A stretch of DNA of 35,171 nt from NCBI GenBank assembly GCA_009782875.1, contig WRIE01000035.1, positions 1 to 35,171 of the forward strand, written 5' to 3'. The notes beneath the pieces are model-generated. The model was not told the origin of the DNA. It worked only from the letters and a program-made list of their open reading frames with translations, and made no database searches. Shown here in pieces: positions 32,335 to 35,171 of the stretch. How positions within the stretch are numbered: position 1 is the stretch's first letter; the number at the start of each line of letters is the position of its first letter. Both the position numbers and the translations under genes were made by a program. This stretch comes from Eubacteriaceae bacterium. GTDB lineage: Bacteria > Bacillota > Clostridia > Eubacteriales > Anaerofustaceae.

Positions 32335-32374
32335 AAAAAAGCCCGATAGCAGCCATTGCTGCTATCGGGCTTTT
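32335..32374. terminator. Strong bidirectional terminator after the surface protein gene
   Basis: A perfect 17-bp stem (core GCCCGATAGCAGC/GCTGCTATCGGGC, extended by AAAA/TTTT) has a 4-nt loop CATT. Runs of A on the left and T on the right make it work on both strands. Confidence 0.88.
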
Positions 32375-32565
32375 AACATCTACAGCTTTGTTTTTTTTGC
32401 TTGCATATACACAATCTAAAAAAAATTGGACATCTTCAATAATCCAATCAAAATCAATAACTTGCCTCATTGGAGCTGCACAGTTACCAGTATTCATACT
32501 TGCATGGCAGCTGGAGACTTGAGACAAATGATAGCTATATAAAACCATCTGTTCCAGTTGCGCTG

Positions 32566-33018
32566 CTACACTATCGTCTTTTTCATAACAAAACCACGAA
32601 ATCCACTTTTTTTGTCTTCAATCTCGCCAGTTTTCACATAACCTAATGAGCCATAAAACTTATGCAAGCCATAACTTAAAGCAGGCGTCTCAAGCTTCCA
32701 TTCCTTTACGCCCGGATAGATCTGCTCAAAGATCAGCATAGCTTCTTTTCCATACCCATTGCCTTGGAAATCAGGATCCAGGAATATTGAGCCGACTTCC
32801 CCCTTTTTGCCAAATCCAAGAACAAATGCCCCTCCAATAATTGATCCATCTTTCAAAATGGTTTTACCGAAAATCAACGGAGGCATAAACTTGCCTTTCT
32901 TGGTGTTTAGCAAAGGCGGGTACATGCCATACCTTTCATAATCCGGCTTAAATGCCCTCATGGCAATACTGTACAATATATCGCTTTCTTCTTTTTTCAT
33001 TTTTCTGACAGAAACCAT
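32566..33018 (-). CDS. GNAT-family N-acetyltransferase
   Basis: This is a 150-residue single-domain acetyltransferase. EVGSIFLDPDFQGNGYGKEAM carries the acetyl-CoA-binding loop (Q-G-x-G-x-G-K), and YGLHKFYGSLGYVKTGEIED is the typical C-terminal 'FYek.GF' motif. The N-terminus VSVRKMKKEESDILYSIAMRAF fits the first strand and helix. AGAGGTATAGG lies directly upstream of ATG 33018. The acceptor substrate is unknown. It stands alone, convergent with the surface protein gene and sharing the bidirectional terminator. Confidence 0.88.
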   Translation of the reverse strand: MVSVRKMKKEESDILYSIAMRAFKPDYERYGMYPPLLNTKKGKFMPPLIFGKTILKDGSIIGGAFVLGFGKKGEVGSIFLDPDFQGNGYGKEAMLIFEQIYPGVKEWKLETPALSYGLHKFYGSLGYVKTGEIEDKKSGFRGFVMKKTIV

Positions 33019-33163
33019 GCCTATACCTCTATTTGACTAAAACACATTATAATCCATATCATTTTGAATATGCATTGCCAACTAAGCCATTGTTGCATTG
33101 TTGCCGGCGCTGCTATTTTAGGACACAAAAACTATTGTTCTGCACAATCCTTTAGTGGCATTA

Positions 33164-34427
33164 TCAAACCATCAACCATTTTTCAATTTCACATCCATGG
33201 ATTTTTGAAGCCTTGTTGTAATTGAACCAAACAAGGAGCGTCTCATCAAAACCGCTTAACACATCAATGTATTTGCGGTCTTTTTTTTGTGCAATAGCCC
33301 CATAAGCTCTCTTGTCCCACTTTAGCTCAACCACAAGCGCAGGCTTGTTGATATCCCGCTTGCGGGGCACCATGACAATGTCTGCAAATCCTTTTCCTGA
33401 TGCAAGCTCGCGGTGGATGTGGTAGTATCCCAAGCGAGGCCCGTTGCACAGAATAAGGCATCCTCATCGTTGTATGCAAAATCGACACCAGCGCCTGGCG
33501 GGTTTTCTCTATCCCTATTGTAACTGCTGGGTATCGAGTTTCAAAATAGACTCTATCAATTGGCAGAGCGCTTGATTGCATCCACAGACTTGCCCTATTG
33601 GAGGATCTCAACGATCTGGACAAACTCTCCCCTTAACTTCCATGTTTGGAATTGAAACTGCGCTATTGGCAGCGTCACATGACAAATAGCCCAAGTGGAA
33701 CAAAAGCGTCAAGACATCATCTTTGCTCTCAAAACTCATCATGTCATTTGAATATGTCCTGGTTTGAACTGGCACTAGGGCTCCTACAAGAAAACATATT
33801 TAACATGTTGCGAGTCCCGTATTTTTTATTGTTTTATTGTCAGAATTCCAGTCATGTACGCCAAAGCTACATATTCTTGGTCTTTGAGCCACATCTGTAA
33901 AAAATCGAGGTAAGCTTTCTGGGATAAGTGGTCTTCTTTACGCTCCCTGAATATACAGTCCCACTCGTCAATTAACACCATGTTTGTTGATATGTCTCTC
34001 TGATAATTTGGACAATGTCTTTTTCATCAGAAAGGATGACATTTGGAAATTCTTCTTTGACATCTTTTACGGCTAGCCTCGTTATTCTAGAAAACATTTC
34101 TTCAAGAGTTCTTGTGCTGCTCAAAAACTCAAGCATATTCAGCATCAGGCAATTGTATTTATTCAAATGCTCCAGGAAGTTATCATCGCTTTGGATTTTC
34201 AAATCATTAAACAATGCTCTGGTTTCTTCACCAGATCCGTAATATGCGTTGTGCATTTCAATTGCCATTGTTTTGCCAAATCTTCAAGGGCGGCTAAGGC
34301 AAACGAATCGCTGCTGAATATTTATTAATGAGTTCGCAACTGCGATCAAGTTGCTTATATCGACATAAATCAATCCATTAAAACGATACTTAAACCTTTG
34401 GCTGCCAGAATTTAGATAGTGGCCCAT
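33164..34427 (-). pseudogene. AAA-ATPase-like / PD-(D/E)XK nuclease protein, decayed
   Basis: The frames together give the clostridial family with an AAA-like ATPase and a C-terminal PDDEXK_9 nuclease (usually about 520-570 residues). The start ATG 34427 reads MGHYLNSGSQRFKYRFNGLI. It continues to CLSRP, then a TGA at 34284-34286, then RFGKTMAIEMHNAYYG: a nonsense codon replaces an Arg just before the Walker A residues GKT. A shift near 33980 leads to VLIDEWDCIFRE and ALAYMTGILTIK; another in the A-rich run near 33830 leads to KYGTRNMLNMF. An internal deletion follows, then MMSFESKDDVLTLLFHLGYL, YNDEDALFCA, and finally GYYHIHRELASGKGFADIVM with the catalytic-type ELK in VVELKWDK. The last 89 codons are intact but alone. 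These proteins are abundant in gut and oral anaerobes; their role is unresolved. Confidence 0.88.
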
Positions 34428-34852
34428 TATGATCATCCAACCATATCATATATAAAACCAATACTTGTATTCTTATTATAACATTCGAATTGCATACTTG
34501 AGAAAGGAATGTATCAGCCATAGCACATATGAATTCTTTTGATGGGCCGGCATAAACAAGCATTTAGCCTGAAGGCTACCAAATTCTACAAACAGCGATA
34601 CAAGCCTGCAACCTCTGCTTGCGCCTAACATGCCTAATCGCTTAAACCGCCTCCTGCATTTTTGATGCAGGAGGCGTATCTTGATGCCATCATAGTCTTG
34701 TATTTCTTTTCCAAGCCATCGCGAGACTGGATTCTTTTTTGATTATAAAAAAAGTCCCCCTTATCTTTCCTATCCAATCAGCTATCTAATAACGATGGTG
34801 TCCCATTCTCCGTGGAATTTAACATCCATCCACTTTAATGGCAAATTATATT
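34428..34852. other. Intergenic region with an orphan hairpin
   Basis: These 425 bases lie between two pseudogenes. The only clear feature is the inverted repeat at 34648-34676. No gene is supported. Confidence 0.4.
34648..34676. repeat. Perfect 12-bp inverted repeat (orphan hairpin)
   Basis: CGCCTCCTGCAT and ATGCAGGAGGCG flank a TTTTG loop. No U-tract is present on either side, so it is not a standard terminator. It could be a mobile-element end or a regulatory structure. Confidence 0.6.
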
Positions 34853-35171
34853 TTAAGCTATACTTATAGACTTTATCTTTTTATCGGTTTCACATTCAAG
34901 TGCTATAATAAGGGAAGGGATTTGCTTGCAACCTTAAATGCGCCTGAATCCCCTCTCTGCCTCCATGAACCCTGCGGCCGCCTGCCTAAGGGCTTGTCTC
35001 GCCGCTATTGTAATTGGATACCCTCCGTATAACTCCAGCGCAAGCCGAGTTTGCCGGCTCGATCGGGTTTGCCGGGCTTGCAGCCGCCCCCAGCAGCCCA
35101 GGGATTTCAAGGCGCGCCACTGCCAAGGCCTCCTCCATGCCTTCCCTCAGGCTTGCCGCGGCTGAGGAAAA
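34853..35171 (-). pseudogene. IS256/Mutator-family transposase, C-terminal remnant
   Basis: Reading inward from the right edge on the minus strand gives SLREGMEEALAVARLEIPGL, then SPANPIEPANSACAGVIRRV. This is the IS256 block 'SLREGLEETL...STNPIES..s..R' that contains the last catalytic Glu (NPIE). A frameshift near 35000 moves to QALRQAAAGFMEAERGFRRI, followed by an in-frame TAA and GCKQIPSLIIALE, the normal C-terminus. The shift and stop together make it inactive. The element continues beyond the window, so the N-terminal part and inverted repeats cannot be judged. Confidence 0.85.

Noticed and set aside
32318..32548. Minus-strand 76-codon frame
   Set aside because: It runs through the strong bidirectional terminator and has no motif or ribosome-binding site.

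Overview
The window reads as chromosome of an anaerobic, low-to-mid GC Bacillota, most likely Clostridia. The evidence is the purine-rich Shine-Dalgarno sites, MutS2 with a Smr domain, an oxygen-sensitive 2-hydroxyacyl-CoA dehydratase/activase-type gene set, an NPKTA-type sorting signal, and decayed Rpn, AAA/PD-(D/E)XK and IS200, IS5 and IS256 relics. No rRNA, tRNA, CRISPR array or prophage was recognised. Genus cannot be fixed from the sequence.

Layout. 1-1240: tail of an IS5-type transposase and a frameshifted Rpn-type nuclease gene. 1427-2239: orphan lipoprotein on the minus strand. 2691-9527: plus-strand run of an M16C protease, a D,D-carboxypeptidase and mutS2. 9810-11042: a protein with five zinc ribbons. 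11375-12366: two minus-strand genes of unknown role. 12950-13813: two tandem DUF1622 membrane proteins, each with its own promoter and terminator. 14184-15420: a wrecked aminoglycoside-phosphotransferase-like gene abutting a dead IS200/IS605 tnpA. 15539-20571: a tight five-gene minus-strand operon. 20922-22067: an isocitrate/isopropylmalate dehydrogenase. 22491-25572: PstS-like lipoprotein, glycan-binding-type lipoprotein and an acetyltransferase. 25646-29025: XPB-type helicase and its associated protein. 29404-30099: YgjP-type metallopeptidase. 30100-31272: long non-coding stretch. 31273-32277: a wall-anchored Cys/Gly-rich surface protein. 32566-33018: an acetyltransferase. 33164-35171: pseudogenes of an AAA/PD-(D/E)XK protein and an IS256 transposase.

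The most interesting locus is 15539-20664. A MarR-type DNA-binding domain is fused to a DegV (fatty-acid-binding) domain. It is followed by a FabG-like reductase and three separate proteins (DUF2229, HGD-D-like, activase) that match the domains found in anaerobic plasmalogen synthase (PlsA/PlsR) and related giant activase-dehydratase proteins. The promoter in front of the fusion gene overlaps a palindrome, ATTTTGAACATCAAATT, that closely resembles the FabT operator of lactic acid bacteria. The inference is a self-regulated lipid-sensing switch controlling an anaerobic lipid-remodelling module, possibly vinyl-ether lipid formation. That role is not proven here.

Both window ends and the 14-15 kb region are graveyards of mobile or accessory genes. 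Most of the frameshifts lie in or beside homopolymer runs, so some could be sequencing errors, but in-frame stops and lost catalytic residues show that several are genuinely dead.
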